A stretch of DNA of 64,000 nt, from NCBI GenBank assembly GCA_039545295.1, contig BCIK01000002.1, positions 64,496 to 128,495 of the forward strand, in the 5' to 3' direction. The notes under the pieces were generated by a model that was not told where the DNA came from, ran no database searches, and saw nothing but the letters and a program-made list of their open reading frames with translations. Source of the DNA: Udeniomyces pyricola. Lineage: Eukaryota > Basidiomycota > Tremellomycetes > Cystofilobasidiales > Mrakiaceae. A program made the translations under genes and the position numbers. Numbering within the stretch: the first letter of the stretch is position 1; every line of letters begins with the position of its first letter. Below are positions 47,152 to 59,210 of the stretch, piece by piece.

Positions 47152-47969
47152 GATTCTTATGGGTAAGAAGCGGAGGAGACGGGAAGGAAGAAGTAGGAGT
47201 ATGAAGCGAATGGGTGAAGAATGCGGGTGTTGGGTGAGGATGGATGGATGGTGGGTGGTGCGTGGGCAGAGCGAGCGTTGATTGGTGTTGGTGAGAATGA
47301 TTTGGTTGGGTTGAGGAAACCTTTCCCTCTGCAGGCCGTCTCTGTTGTAGGACTTGACCGAAGGCGCTGCTTGTGAGCCGTCTGGAATGAATTGTATAGA
47401 ATAACATATAGTGACGATCGAAAATGATGAGATCCTCCATCAATCATGCATCACGATGAACAACATGACGTTCGTCATCATGCCAGATATCATCGATATC
47501 ATGTATAACCTTATCAGGCCTCTCCCTATTCAAGGAATGCTGTTTCGACATGCACAGAGGAAAGGAAAGGAAAGGGCGCCGCCGTCGATCGATCACCCCC
47601 TCAGCCCCCCCCCCCTCAGGCCCCATCCGTCGCGTCGAGGTCAAACGCGTCGGCTGTCGCGGACGGCAGGTTCCCCTTTGTTCACGTCGCTGGCCGCCTC
47701 CCTATCCCTCCTGGCCATATCCCTGTTACACATCAACCTGCAGCTCCGGCACATCCGGACCAACGTATCTCTGCCGATCATTCATTCACGCTCATGCTCA
47801 AATCAAAAGAAGCAGACGCAAAGCGGCGTCTCTCCTCCAGACTTCCACCTCCATACGGACTATCAAGCCTTCGTCTCCTCTTAATCTTGTCGGCTCTTTG
47901 CACCTCTTCTCCTCTGCCCTCTCTCCCTTCGCTTGGTCCATCTCCAAGTTCATTCAGCCTAGCAACATA
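47152..47969. promoter_or_regulatory. Divergent promoter, REX4 / P450
   Basis: 818 bp between two starts on opposite strands. The right part is C-rich and opens several long but unsupported frames. No clear TATA box or operator. Confidence 0.45.
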
Positions 47970-50900
47970 ATGACCATCCAATCTGTCTCTTGGCGCGACT
48001 TCTACGCCTCTGTCTTCCCCAACGTTGACAATTCTTCTACCGGCATAACCAACAACAATCTCTCATTTATATCCTCCATGACCAATGATGCATTCCCCTT
48101 GACTTTGCTCATTGGCACCATCACCTTTGGGTTCATCTTTCTCAAACTTGGGCCTTATAAATGGCATGGCTACCATGCTGGTATCCCGACCGACTTTGGT
48201 GCTGCGTGGCTCATATTTGGACATCTACCGTCGATCCTCGGACGAATGTCGGGTAAGTACTCCTGTCTTTCTTGGAACCCCCTCATTTTCCTTTGTAACT
48301 TTTACCCCTCTTCGCCCTTTTCCCCTCTACAAATCACCCCTGTCTCAAAGGCACAAGTTGACTCTCAATCGTTAACTCTCCCCCTATCTTACGCGAGCAG
48401 CCACCAACGAGATGATGACCTACTTTCACGAACTCCATGCCCGGTACGGTCCAGTCACCCAAGGCACATTCCCTCGGATTTCTTGTTTTGAGTCCAAGTC
48501 GCTTAGTCTTTCATGTTACCTGGGTCTGACTTAATCCTCAATATTACAGTGCTGATGGGCGCCCGCAAACCCATTATTCTCTTGGACGAAGCTGGTCTCA
48601 TCAACCAGGTCGGTTCTGCGTCTTTAGCCTAGATCGAGACTTCTCGTCAGCGTCACGTATACTCTTGACTCATCAACATTTCCCACAGGTTTTGACCGGG
48701 AAAGATTTTGATCGTGGTGATAGCATGGCCGGTCAGTGATTTTCCATTCTATTTCCATCAAGAGTAGGACTAGTCGTCGAACCATCGCACGTATGCTGAC
48801 ATTCATGCGATTTCGCCTTCCCGCAGACAATTGGTTCGTACAGCGCGTGCTACTGTTGGACATTTGGAAACAATGTTTTGATCAGTTGTTGTTCTCTTTT
48901 CAGGTCTGGGTTGACGCCGGAAGGAATGCTCACGTATAAAACTGGTTCGTATAACTCAGCATAGATCTCTCGCCTCTTGACCACTCCATATGCTAACACC
49001 AAGCGACTCACATTCTCCCCCGTCAAACGAACCCTCTTTCCGATTCGATCTTTCTGCTTGGATCTCTCCAGATGCCACCCTTAGGCACCATCGACGCACT
49101 CTCGGTTGGTGTTCCTAAACATGGCTAGAGGTTCACTAGACCAAATCACCATGCTGACTCACTCTGTCCTTTTCTTATCCGCGCTATTCAGCTCCAACCA
49201 TGTCGGCATCATTCCTTGTCAAGGCCACGCCCATCATCAACAAGCACGTCGCCAATCTTCTTCATCTCTGGAGTCTTAAGCGAGACATTCTGGGCAATAG
49301 TGTGTACGTTCATCATGACTTTCAGTTCATTGTTATTACCATGATCCGGCTATCATGTGCACGGTGAATTGACTGTTCTTCATTCGCTGGCTTTATCGTC
49401 CTTCATCTGTGTCAGACCTTTTGATGCTCATACCGATCTGATCCGGATGACATCCGACCAAATCTCTCAGTTGACGTTTGCGAGTTCGTTTGGTCAGCTG
49501 CCTGCGGCCATCAAAGAAGCCGAATCGCTTCTAGAGCAAAAGCGAGAGGACTTTCACGACGGTAAGGTTGTCTTCCAGGCGGGCAAGAGCCTCATGGCTC
49601 AGCATTTGGATACGTGAGTCGGCTTGCGCACGTCTTTGAAGTATTGTGAGATGGGTCCATAGCAGACGAGCTGATACTCTCCTGATGTATTTTGCCCCGA
49701 CTTGAATATCTAGTCTCGCTCGCGTACGTTGCTGCAACCCCCTTTTCCTGACAACCACTCTCAGTAAATACGTCACATACTAGGTCATTTATACCTGCTG
49801 ACTCCCGTACCATCCCTTCTGCCCAATGGCTCGTCGTATAGTCCATCACTGTGCGTTGGGATACTTTGTGGTTTATGTAGACTTGGTGCTCATGCATCCC
49901 AAGCTGATCTGACGTTGTGTATACCTTTTCCCAACTTTGAATTGACCCGTCATCCTCTAGCCCGGTCTCTTGCCTAAAACACGACATTTTCTCCAACGGT
50001 GTCGCCCTTCCTACCGTCGAGCCCGCTCAGAGTTTCATGCTTATCTTGACGCCCAGATAGCCGAAGCCCGTGCTCGTACCGCCAATGAGGACCTCTCGGC
50101 ACTCTCTGTCGTCAGCGTCATGGACGCTGTGCTCAAGTGGGAGCAAAAAGATGAGGAGAGTGGTCGACAGAGGTTGAGCCCCAGCGAACTCAAGGACGAG
50201 CTGTTGATTTATATGATTGGAGGCGAAGACACCACCGCAACGACGGAATCGGTTTGTCCCACATCTTTCCGATGGATGCGGGTCTTCGCTCGTGCAGAAT
50301 TGCACACCGGACTGGGCTGACATCTACATCAACGTCCCTTTACTTTCTATGCCTCTTCTCTTCTCTTCCATCTGCAGTGGTTTTTCTCTTTCATGGCCGT
50401 AAGTTACCCTAGCTTCTGTCCGCTGCTCACCGAGATGCCAAAACCAATCTCATCGTTCGCCGTCACTCGCTTTCGCTGTCATTTTGTAGGACCACCCTGA
50501 GATCCAGCACCGACTCCGACGATCCCTCGTCGATGCTCTTCCCTCGCTCGATGATCGAGCTCGTATGTCCGCTCGTCGTGTTCCCTTCCCTCCTAGCTAT
50601 TCGGCTCCAGTCCGTATTGAAAGTATCCATTACTTACATCTCCTTGCTTCTGCCCCACCTGGACTAGCCACCTACGAAGAAATCCTCAGTATCCCTTACC
50701 TTGAAGCTGTCGTTCACGAGACTCTTCGTTGCGCCTCGACCTTCACATTCACCCCGCGTGAAGCCCTCGTCGATACACGAATCCAGAGCAAGGACGGTCA
50801 AGTCTGGCCTGTGAGGAAAGGCGCAGTGCTCTTCTGCTTGCTTGGCAAAGCTGGATGGCAGAGTTCCGAGGAAGGCAGGTGCGTCGTGATCACAATCTTT

Positions 50901-51855
50901 TCTCGAGTCTCTTCTAGTAAACGTACGTGGGATCTTGCGACTGACAGACTGCGTGGGCCTTAATAATGGTACGACATGCGGAATTGTTCTCAGACGCTTC
51001 AACCCCGACCAGTGGCTCGATGCCGATAATGCTTTCCAACCCAACAACCCTAAAGTCAAATCGCTTCATTTCGGTGGAGGTGGTACGTTGATCCATATAT
51101 CACCCGTCGCGTCATTTCTATCCTTCTTCTTTCGCATTCCTCTCATTTGGGCAATCCTGACATCAACTGGCGCTTGTCTGCGCTTTTGCTCACTTGGATG
51201 TCGTGTTTGATTTTTTTTTTCTACCTGATCCTCAGCCCGAGTCTGCTTCGGTCAAAAGATGGCTCTCCTCTTCCTTCGGCTCTTCATTGCATCGCTCAGT
51301 CTCAGATTCTTTGTCGAAGAAGTGTGTCTCTTTTAGCGCTTTTCACGGGTTTGGACCTCTCATTCAGTTGGTTGACATGCGCGTCGCAATTGACATGACA
51401 TGCCTCACATCTCGCCCCTCCCTCCCCTTCTCGCCCCCCCCCATCCCCTTCTCCCCCTTATCCTTGCACGACTCGACCTTCTACGATCTTCTTGTTCTCA
51501 ACTCTTACCTTCCTAACAACCCCAGCTCCCTGCCAACCTCAAGACCGATCGAGCTCGGGAATTCCTCACTCGACAGTACGTCCCCATTTCCTCTTTGTCC
51601 TACTCTGTCTCACTCCGCCTCGCCTCGCTCTGGCTCGGATGATACCAGTCTATAGTCTCATGAACACTTTTCTTCTCTTCGTTTTTTTTTCGCTCTCTCA
51701 TCCTTGTATCCGATCGGTCGACCTATCCACCATATAGACCGGATCATGCCCTCGTCATTTTGACTCCCTGGGACGAGAAAGACGGCGACAAATCCCCCTT
51801 GACTCGAACCACTCCTATCGACAACACAAACTCGGCGTCGTCGACCTCTTCCTAA
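47970..51855 (+). CDS. Cytochrome P450 monooxygenase
   Basis: Membrane-bound haem-thiolate monooxygenase, likely ER. The start gives MTIQSVSWRDFYASVF, then a hydrophobic anchor (FPLTLLIGTITFGFIFLKLG). Successive short exons carry NEMMTYFHELHARYGPVTQ, VLMGARKPIILLDEAGLINQ, VLTGKDFDRGDSMA, DATLRHHRRTL and MSASFLVKATPIINKHVANL. Downstream are TDLIRMTSDQISQLTFASSF, SLVDALPSLDDRA and the I-helix with YMIGGEDTTATTES (oxygen-binding G-E-D-T-T). The ExxR motif is in VVHETLRCASTFTFTPREAL, and the haem loop HFGGG plus ARVCFGQKMALLFLRLF carries the axial Cys. The C-terminus VILTPWDEKDGDKSPLT ends at TAA. The reductase-dependent class and substrate cannot be told. The gene has about fifteen introns, several leaving very short exons. 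Confidence 0.9.
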
Positions 51856-52168
51856 AACGGGAACCATACAAAAACAAAGAAGAAGAAGCCGTGCTGGATC
51901 TTTTGTGCTGGATCACAAAAAAAAACCCTTTGACGTCTCATCTCCTTCAGTCTCAAGAAAAGGAAAAAAAAGAACGAAAAAAAAACGCGATTGTGCTTTC
52001 GCTTTCTCTGCTCTTTTCCTATTTCTCGCCGTCGGTCAAGGAAAGAAGGGGTTCTCCTTCATTCTCTTCTTTGCTTTGTTCAAAAATTTGTTCTGCAACC
52101 TCCTCGGCTCCATCTATACCGAGTTGGCCGCTTCGATCCTTTTTTTTTTTTCTCTATTTTTTTCTTCT

Positions 52169-52170
<2 letters not shown>

Positions 52171-52204
<34 letters not shown>

Positions 52205-52209
52205 CTTTT

Positions 52210-52264
<55 letters not shown>
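52171..52264. repeat. Poly-T tract
   Basis: About 94 bp of T with two interruptions (C near 52205 and CTTTTG near 52205-52210). Confidence 0.85.
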
Positions 52265-52265
<1 letters not shown>

Positions 52266-52390
52266 GTCTTCTTTACTCTGGCCTTTTGCCTGTTCCATTC
52301 GCTACGTACGTACGTTTATCCCTTCTCAACCGATTCCCCATCCCTATCCCTTATCCAGGCATTCGTTTTTTTCTTCTTCTTTTTTTTCTT

Positions 52391-52422
52391 GGGGGGGGGG
52401 GGGGTTTTTTTTTTTTTTTTTT
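52391..52422. repeat. G14-T18 homopolymer junction
   Basis: A guanine run directly abuts a thymine run downstream of the P450 gene. Confidence 0.85.
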
Positions 52423-52537
52423 GCCAACTTGCTCCCTCGCCTCATCAGGAACGTACCTTATCCCCATGCTCGTCTGTGTATATACAACCATTGATTCTAC
52501 ACGCAAATCCCACACATTTCGAGCTGAGAAGTGACTT

Positions 52538-52540
<3 letters not shown>

Positions 52541-52568
<28 letters not shown>
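52541..52568. repeat. (AC)14 microsatellite
   Basis: Perfect AC dinucleotide tract downstream of the P450 gene. Confidence 0.9.
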
Positions 52569-53591
52569 CCCCCGATCCCAATCGGCCATTGGGATGAGAG
52601 TTACAACCCCGATTCCTTTTCTACATGCAATTTCTTTTTCTTTTCTTGTCTTCTTTTTTTTTTATGTTCCTTCTTCCCTTTTTTCTGTTCGATGGCGAAC
52701 ATGGCTCGCGTTGATGAGGGTATCACGTATGGACCCCGTTCCTAAACGCGGACGAGGTCGATGGAGGAGGGTAGGTACGTAGGTACGTCGCTGGGGGTAA
52801 TACTGCGGTTATACGTACCGAGAGAGTCCGTTCTCTGCGCTCTGCAAAAAAAAAAAACCCCAAACGTGCAGCGCGGAATGGTAACGTAACCAAAAAAACG
52901 AAACAGGATATATAAGAGCGACGACAGGAGTTTCCGGAAAGAAAAACAGAAAGAGACAGGAAAAAAAAAAGAAGGAAAAAAAAAGAGAGAGAGGAAAAGA
53001 AAAGGGCGAACGAGAAGAGCGAAAGGGAGAAAAAGAAGAAGGGGAAAAGGGGGAATTTTCAGAGAGGTTTTTGATACCGTTTCCAAAGCGGAAAGCTTTG
53101 GGAATCTGGGGTAGCAAGGGCCGGCTGGAACGAACGAAGAAGGAAAGAGGACAAACCGACGAAAGATGTCGGGAAATGAAAAGGGAAGTTTCGGGGGAAG
53201 GGGGGGGGGGCGGTTATGGAATAAATAGAGGGTAAAAGGAAGGAAGTTTGGATTCAAAAGGGGTTAGAGCATATAAGAATGAGTATACAAAAGATATGAG
53301 AGAGAGAGAGGCAAAAGTGGGAAGAGAAAGGAAACAGAGAAAGATGTAAATGTAGTGTAGAGCGAAAAGTGTGAGAGGAGAGGATAGGACGGGAAAAGAA
53401 AGAAAAAAAAGAAGTATAGGACAAACAGAGTGAACGCAACAGGTGGGTGGGAAAGGGATAAGGGTAAAAAGAGAGACAAAAAAAACTTGGAAAAAGCGAA
53501 AGAAGAAAAGAGAGAGAAAAGAAGAGGTATGAGGGGGAGAAGGGGGGGATATTAGGAGAGGAAGTGAAACAAGGATGCCTCCCCGAAGTCA

Positions 53592-56500
53592 TCATGCCGC
53601 GTGCGAGGCAAAGCTCGTCCGCTTGCGATTCGTTAGCGACTGGTAGCAAACCCTCAGCGTCTGACCACTTCCGCCCCCTCCTCCGCCACCGCCTGCAGCG
53701 GTTCCTCCCTTGGCGGTGCTAGGTGACCGACCGCCATGACCGCCTGACGGGTTGCCTTCTGAATTGTTGAATCCATCCGGGGCCGATGAAGCGTCAAGAG
53801 GATCTTTCCTCCCAAGTATCCCTGGAATATCTCCGTCTCGGACCACTTTCCCTTCCGAATCCACACCCCCATCCACATCCCGCTCTCTCGCACCCCTCGC
53901 ATATCCTTCCTCAGAGCCAGTCCTCACGGGCGAGAGCCCGCTACGTCCCAGACCATCTTCGTGCAAGAGCAGCGGCGAGTACTGCTCCTGCGTCGACAGT
54001 GGAGGGGGGGCAGCGATGAAAGACGTTGGGAGTGTCAACGGGAAGAGCGATCGATAACGCGAATTGGCGGGGCATGGGACGGAGATGGTAGGGGGAGGGA
54101 AATCCATCGGCGTAGGCGTCGTAAGCTCCGCGAGTCGGTCGAACCAGATCTTGCGGTTTTGGGCGCATGACGTCGCATATTGCGACAGTTCTGCGGCAGC
54201 AGATCCGGCACAGCCAAGAAGAAGACGAAGAAGAAGATGATGAGGCAGGAATATGGTTAGAGAGAGGGAGAATGATTTTACAGCCGACCGACCAGTCGCG
54301 TCACCGAGAATTTGTCATTTCCATTCAAGCGAACCACTTACGAGGCATGACGATGGACGCCGCATCAAACAACGGTTGGGTGAACAAGTCGATGAACGCG
54401 ATTTGGCCTTTGCATTGGAGAATGGAATCGGCCGACTTGACGACCGACACGGGGAGGCCTAGTGAGGTCTCGAGCGAGGCTTGTTGAGTCCATTCCTCCA
54501 GGAGAGCGGTAGACCAATGCTCAGAGATATCATGCGGTCGTGCCTGTCGCACCCAACAAGGGAAAAGGTATGGTGAGAACGAGCAGAAGTCAGTTGAAGG
54601 TCAACACACAATCTCACAGAACGAGAGAAAACGGCCAGGAGAAGCATGCAAGCATGAACACACGCACAGGGTTGCTGATATCTGAACATTTCATGAGTGC
54701 TTGGAAGATTAATAGGCGCTCCTCCTCTGGACTTTCCTTGGCACCAACAGGGGTTGACGATACCGACGGACTCGATGGGGCAGAGTCGCCTTTGCTTGCA
54801 TTGTTAGTCACTTCCGACACGACGCCCAACCCACCCGCCTTTGGTACGGTTGCCTGGTCGCCGCCGTCGGCCGCCGTTCGAGCGGCAGTAACATGTTCTC
54901 CCAGGGCGGTGAGCCGAGTGATCCAAGTAAAGTGCATCGACATGTCGGTCGCAAGGATGGTGCCGAACAAAAGCTGTCTGAAATCAGTCCATTTGGAGAC
55001 AATGGCCGATCGCTTGGCGATAAGTTCGGCCGAGGGAGTGGTAGGAATGCATGTGGAAGAAGAAGGGTAAGTGGTGGTGGAAGGGAAGATTGGGGGAGAC
55101 GTAAACGAAGATGGTGTCGTGGCGGTCGGAGTGAACGGTTGCGAAGATGAAGAGGAAGAAGACATCGCAGAGGGCGAAGGTGACGGTGGGGGTTGGGTAA
55201 GATCCTTGGATTTCGAAGGGTCAGCGCCAAAGAGGAAGTCGAGGCCATGTTTGCGAAGAAGCGAGACGACGAGGAGGCAATGCTGTGAGAGAAAAGCACC
55301 AACCAGCGTTTATATTCAGGTCAGACAAAGTGCGGCCAACGCAAAGGGATGAGACAGAGGAAGCAAGATGACAGATGGTTTCTTACCATGTTTTCTAGCG
55401 CAGACTTGTTGTCGTACAGAACCGAGAGTGGTGATTTGGCGTTTTTCTGCAACGAACAGACGCCAATGCACAAAGTGAGAACGATCAGTAGAGTGAGGCT
55501 ATATGCACATCTAAGTTCAGACCGAGAGCAAAACGCACCATGAATGCATTACTGAGACCCGGATGAGCCCCATCATGACCGATAGCGGCGATGAGAAGGA
55601 TGAGGACATCCTGACTCCTCAGCAGCTCGTAGGCTCGCTCTCCCTGACCTTCGCCTGTCCTCACCCAAGGGCGCGAGCGGTCGGGTTCGAGCAGATAGGT
55701 CAGTGGTGGCGCGACGCCGAGCGATACGAGGAACGAGTAGAGCGCTTGGACGACATCCATGGCGTGTCGGTAATTGTGATAGGGATTAGGAGTGTGGTAG
55801 ATGGCTCGTTGAGAGAACAGGAACCGGTTGATTTGGTCTGACAACGACACGCGAGCCGGGAAAAGTACACCGGGCATCCAGTTAGATACGGTCTCTATTG
55901 CGCAGACGCAGGGAGGCGAGGGTCGAGACTTCAGACACACCTTGATCGATGGCGAGCTCAAACAATCCTTCGATTGACAGGACAGCCTCAAAGATGAGGC
56001 AGGAGCAATGATAGAGTTCGTCTTCAGAAAGTTGGTAGGGTTTGAAGGACCACGTCGACATGGCATGAACGAGCTTTGTGCGCGTTGCTACGTCAAGCGG
56101 AGCCCAAATGCTGAGACAAGAAGAGGAGCCAGGAACCAGATGTTTCCGTCAGCAGATAGAACACTGAAAACCACGGGTATGGAAGTGTCGAAGATTCCGT
56201 CTTACCTATCGCCCGCCTCGAGCCTGACATCAATCGCAAGCCGAACCTGCTCGTGCATCTCCGCAACGAGTTCAGCGAACATCTTCTCATCCGTCCATCC
56301 TTCGTTATAAATGGGCCCGTGGCGATCGGCCCCACCTTCGTTTCGGACGACGTTCCCATCCGAGTCCACCTCGTTCGAATTCAAGCCGTCGCCTCGACAC
56401 GCGCCTCCCACCGACCCCAGATCGTGTCCGTTCTGATTGGTTGTTACGCGACTGAGCTGTAGGGCAAGCCCGCCCGTATCGACACTGGCTCGACGAGGCG

Positions 56501-57816
56501 AGAAGGTGTCGGCTGTGCTGACCGAGCAAAGGTTCGCAAACGGCGCGGAGAGGTCAGAAAGGGTCAAGAGATCGGTCTGAGCCGGTCGGTTGGGCGAGGC
56601 CGTCGCCGAGGACGACGAGCATGGCACCGTCGACAACGACGGGGTCAAGGTCAGAGAATTGCCGTGACCGGAGAGCGCCTGCTCGGCTGCCTCGAGTCGG
56701 ATTGTCGAGTTGGCGATGGCGGCGTGAACTTTGCTCGCAAGGCGGATTGGGTCGTAAGGTGGTCGCACGACGGCGTCAGCTCCAGCCTGCATGCATCGCT
56801 TGACGAGCTCGGGCGAAAGGACACTGCCGCTGCTCGAATAGGCAACAATGATGAGCTTCTTCTCGCGGCCGGATCGGTCTTGGGAGAGGGATCGCAGGCC
56901 CTCGAGCGCCATGCCAATCGCGATCTCGAGCTTGTCTTCGGCCGAGACCGTGTCGGGTACAGTCTGAGATGAGTGGGATGTATGAGAGTTGGCGTAAAGC
57001 GAGCCATTGGAAGTGGTTGTATTGTTGAGGGGGATAAATGCAATGAGGGGTTGCTTGGGCTCGGCTTGGAGTCCGAGGGTCTCATCGGAGAAGCCGGACG
57101 CAAGGTGCTCTGCAATCTGGAGGGAGGAATGAAAGGTGGTGACTGTGAGAGACGAGGAGGAAACAAGGAAAACAGCAGAACAAAGGTGTGTTGAGCATGG
57201 AGAAGGACCGGTCGAAGCGAAAAGAGATGCAACGCGGAGCAGCAACAGCAGGAAGCAAGGGACGGAGGGGAGGAGGAGAGAGAAAGACAGAGCCCGCCAG
57301 CCGCCTCGTGCGAGACGCGCCGACATGGAATGATGGATCCCCCTTCCATGTTCCATCTCGCATGTCCGTTGGCTCATAATTCAATATAGACTCACCTGAA
57401 GCACCAGCAATCTTGAGGGCTTGCACGAGACTCAGCGACCTCGAACCTCCATCCGGTCCGGTCGAGACAGCGGCAGCGCTCGTCTGAGGTCGCTTGGATC
57501 GGCCTCCTTTGGCCCGAATCGAGCCAGATGCCGGCTTGGAGCCGAACGCAGGCGGGGCGGTCGACGTGGCGAGCGTTGAGGTGTGTCCACTGCTGAGTGA
57601 ACCACCATATGCGAGCGGTCGGGGCAATGGTCCCTGGGATGAAGACTGAAGTGTGTTGGCCGAAGACGAGGACGCAGTAGTGGATGGATGGATGGCAGCA
57701 TGGTCAAACGCCGTCGCAGTCGGCGAGGGTGAGGGCGCGTAGGAAGGCGTGCTTGAACCCGAGTGTTGAGAGGGAAGCGTGGTGCGCGTTGCGGGGGGAA
57801 CGACGAGAGCAATCAT
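53592..57816 (-). CDS. PDE2: Class I cyclic-nucleotide phosphodiesterase with N-terminal receiver-like domain
   Basis: Hydrolyses cAMP (or cGMP) and so damps PKA signalling. The start (ATG at 57814-57816) gives MIALVVPPATRTTLPS, then a Ser-rich stretch (ALKIAGAS). A receiver-like segment follows (QPLIAFIPLNN, EKKLIIVAYSSSGSVLSPEL, MQAGADAVVRPPYDPIRLAS). Then comes a linker ending AELVAEMHEQVRLAIDVRLE. The catalytic domain has NRFLFSQRAIYHTPNPYHNY with RHAMDVVQALYSFLVSLG, ILLIAAIGHDGAHPGLSNAF (metal HD), MHCLLVVSLLRKHGLDFLFG, FRQLLFGTILATDMSMHFTW, FQALMKCSDISNPARPHDIS and the conserved core LQCKGQIAFIDLFTQPLFDA. A Ser/Thr/Pro insertion of about 70 residues interrupts the HD domain. The tail is Gly/Ser-rich and variable. 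High-affinity PDE2-type is inferred from the zinc-ligand layout. Confidence 0.9.
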
Positions 57817-59210
57817 GACGGGTGAGATGCAAAGACGCACGCGTGCACGTTAAAGAAAGGATGGAAGGATGGGAAAGGGACGGAAGGGAGAGAGAGAGAG
57901 GAGAGGCGGGGGAGCAACGGCAGCAGCAGCGAAAGAGGAAGAGGAAAGAGGAAGAGGAAGAACGGGCTGGTTTGAGATACGAGCAAGGGGGCAGGCGATG
58001 GGAAAGGCGCAAGGGAGAAGGGAGGGGAAGGCGGAAGGGGAAGGGGAAGGGGGGGGAAAGGGAACTTGGGTGGATGGGTATCTCTACTGGAATCGTCTTT
58101 AGAGTCTGGTAGGGAGATTTGGCGATGGCTTGAGGTGTTGGGGCAGAAGAGGGATGGGACGAAGCAGAAGGAGGAGACGAAGAAGAAAAACGGGAGATCA
58201 AAGGGACGGGCGATGAAGCGTCAAGGAGGGGCAGCAGATCAGAACATCCGTTGGTCAGCCAAGCCAGCACACACAGTCGACGGAGGGATCATCCATCATC
58301 ATCATCTCTTGGTCCACGCCGCGACGAGAGAGAAAGAGAACCAACCACCAACTGGCTCATATTGCATCATGGCTATATATTTATATATTTATATATTTAT
58401 ATATCCATCAGGTCGTCCCTGGTCGACATGATTTTGTGATTATACGCACGTATATATATATGCATACATATACAGAAATAGATCTTCACCTTGGTCACCA
58501 TAAATCCTCACTCATATCAAAATACTTGGACTTGTCCCCCGCGGCGAGCGGTTTATTGCACATCCCAGCGCCCACGGCGCAGAGGCTCTCCAGCTAATGA
58601 TCAGTCGAGTGCAAAGGCCTGGATCATGGTGCATGATCCACTGCTACTACTACGCAGAGTGCATTCATTACGTTGCATGCTGTACTGAGGTTCAACATTT
58701 GATATTCGATCGCGACTGTTCAACTGTTCCTCTACGCGCGCGTGCGGCGCATGCAATACGTTAGCAAGCAAAATCCGTATAAATAGCTGTAATGAATGGA
58801 GGGAGAGGCTGACGAGTCACATAGATCTCCAGGTATCGCTGTGAAGGAACTGAGTATGGAAGAGAAAAGGGACGGTAGTATTCGTGTCGAACCAGGCGAT
58901 TTATAATGTACGTAACTGAAGAGGAATTGTGCTGCGGCGGGGAATATGATGGAGAAAAAAAAAGAAAGAAAGACTGCTCGAGATACTGGATATGATGGGT
59001 ATCAAGTAGAAGGGGGAGTGGATATGGTCGTTGATGCCAAGGAAAAAAAAAACGATAATTACAGCCAAATTAAGACGGACATAACAGGCAAACGAAAAGC
59101 GTATGGGTACTCGGAGTTGTGAGATGCGTAATGTTGTGTACAATTATGATTTCAACTCTCCCATCTCTCCAGCCTCAGCATACATATGAGCTAGACTACA
59201 GACGTTCATG
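57817..59210. other. Intergenic, DENN 3' / PDE 5'
   Basis: 1.4 kb. The left part is G/A-rich leader of the PDE gene (on minus, C/T-rich). A TATATTTA tract lies at 58374-58405. The right part is AT-rich 3' flank of the DENN gene. No gene. Confidence 0.5.
58374..58405. repeat. (TATATATTTA)n tract
   Basis: Imperfect tandem copies of a TA/TTTA unit over about 30 bp. Confidence 0.8.

Larger units (their letters stand above)
51856..53591. other. Low-complexity convergent 3' region, P450 / PDE
   Basis: T-rich block (52140-52265, near-pure T from 52171), a G14 run followed by T18 (52391-52422), an (AC)n tract (52541-52568), then a purine-rich block (about 52850-53575, GA/AG). It opens artefactual poly-Phe and poly-Lys frames. 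No gene is supported. Confidence 0.7.

Noticed and set aside
47550..48491. Plus-strand frame of 313 aa through the P450 start
   Set aside because: Overlaps the P450 first exon in another frame; Arg/Pro/Ser-rich without any motif. The P450 exon frame has the anchor and the family sequence.
52171..52422. Poly-T as the tail of a retroposed element
   Set aside because: No target-site duplication, no reverse-transcriptase fragment and no SINE body adjacent; simple homopolymers explain it.
51891..52745. Poly-Phe frames (up to 284 aa) downstream of the P450
   Set aside because: They are translated homopolymer T runs and lie beyond the P450 stop.
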